NCBI RefSeq assembly: GCF_015694345.1
Contig: NZ_JADQDC010000006.1
Span: 124,001 to 188,000, forward strand
Reading direction: 5' to 3'
Origin: Novosphingobium jiangmenense
Lineage (GTDB): Bacteria > Pseudomonadota > Alphaproteobacteria > Sphingomonadales > Sphingomonadaceae
Length of the DNA stretch: 64,000 nucleotides
Below the pieces are notes generated by a model. It searched no databases. It saw nothing but the letters and a program-made list of their open reading frames with translations, and was not told where the DNA came from. The translations under genes were made by a program, and so were the position numbers. This document shows positions 63,613 to 64,000 of the stretch, piece after piece. How positions within the stretch are numbered: the first letter of the stretch is position 1; every line of letters starts with the position of its first letter.

Positions 63613-64000
63613 TCACCCCGAACTTGCCAGCTCCGCTTCCATCATCTTGCGCATCTCGAATTTCTGCGCCTTACCGGTCACGGTCATGGCGAAGGCCTCG
63701 ACGATGCGTACATGGCGCGGCACCTTGTAGTGCGCGATGCGCCCCTTGCAGTGGGCGAGAACATCTTCTGGGCCGAGCGCCTCACCTCCCCGCGCGATTA
63801 CCCAGGCGCAGACTTCCTCGCCGAACTTCTCGTCCGAAACCCCGAAGACTTGTGCGTCCTGAATGGCCGGATGAGTCAGCAGGAACTCCTCGATCTCGCG
63901 CGGATAGATGTTCTCGCCGCCGCGGATGATCATGTCCTTGATGCGACCGGTGATGCGGACATAGCCGTTTTCATCCATCGTCGCGAGATCGCCGGAATGC
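63613..64000 (-). CDS. AMP-dependent acyl-CoA synthetase, C-terminal part (5' end off right edge)
   Basis: The open frame runs from the window edge: [19 protein letters not shown], then [20 protein letters not shown] and the C-terminal lysine region [13 protein letters not shown]. These are the A8-A10 motifs of FadD/medium-chain acyl-CoA ligases. About 129 residues are visible of some 550. A Met at 63978 is internal, not a start. Substrate not known. Confidence 0.9.
   Translation of the reverse strand, partial: HSGDLATMDENGYVRITGRIKDMIIRGGENIYPREIEEFLLTHPAIQDAQVFGVSDEKFGEEVCAWVIARGGEALGPEDVLAHCKGRIAHYKVPRHVRIVEAFAMTVTGKAQKFEMRKMMEAELASSG

Overview
This window looks like chromosome from a high-GC alphaproteobacterium of the order Sphingomonadales, most likely Novosphingobium or a close relative. 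This is inferred from gene content: two TonB-dependent receptors, a cytochrome b561-YceI fusion, a GH106/RhaI/RhaD rhamnose operon and many envelope enzymes, plus strong GC3 bias. I see no rRNA, tRNA, CRISPR array, insertion sequence or prophage. Fifty-six protein genes are supported, two of them cut by the window edges.

Layout. 1-5.5 kb: minus-strand rhamnose operon (aldolase/dehydrogenase fusion, isomerase, secreted GH106 rhamnosidase running off the left edge) with a candidate triple-repeat operator. 5.5-10.7 kb: cytochrome c, MarR regulator, DUF3237 protein, HerA-like ATPase and a secreted GH3 glycosidase. 10.8-13.2 kb: ahpC-ahpF peroxide defence. 13.5-18.7 kb: tripartite EmrAB-type efflux operon with its TetR regulator and a possible overlooked 62-residue protein. 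18.6-24.4 kb: cytochrome b561-YceI fusion, AIM24 protein, TonB receptor and a YezD-like protein. 24.7-28.6 kb: kinase, ACAD and SDR operon with a divergent TetR gene and a 30-bp palindrome between them; this resembles the LvaA/LvaC/LvaD (split ACAD10/11) route for 4-hydroxy acids.

28.6-46.4 kb is the most interesting part. It holds a TTQ amine dehydrogenase cluster (large subunit, MauE, MauD, light chain, monohaem cytochrome c), a TetR regulator, a two-subunit Tat-exported molybdenum hydroxylase with XdhC and a MocA-type cofactor enzyme, a secreted penicillin-acylase-type Ntn hydrolase, a LuxR-type response regulator, a transporter-fused hybrid kinase, and a TonB receptor. Read together, these could be an envelope route from N-acylated amines to free amines, then aldehydes, then carboxylates, feeding electrons into cytochrome c. 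That route is an inference.

46.6-53.7 kb: TPR-sulfotransferase, DUF3008 protein, iron-permease-like protein, fumarase C and the Ku/LigD end-joining pair. 54-63.1 kb: an archaic-type chaperone-usher pilus cluster with seven tandem pilin-like genes before the chaperone, usher and putative tip subunit, plus a convergent orphan pilin-like gene. The right edge holds the C-terminus of an acyl-CoA synthetase. Most remaining long reading frames are antisense shadows caused by GC3 bias.
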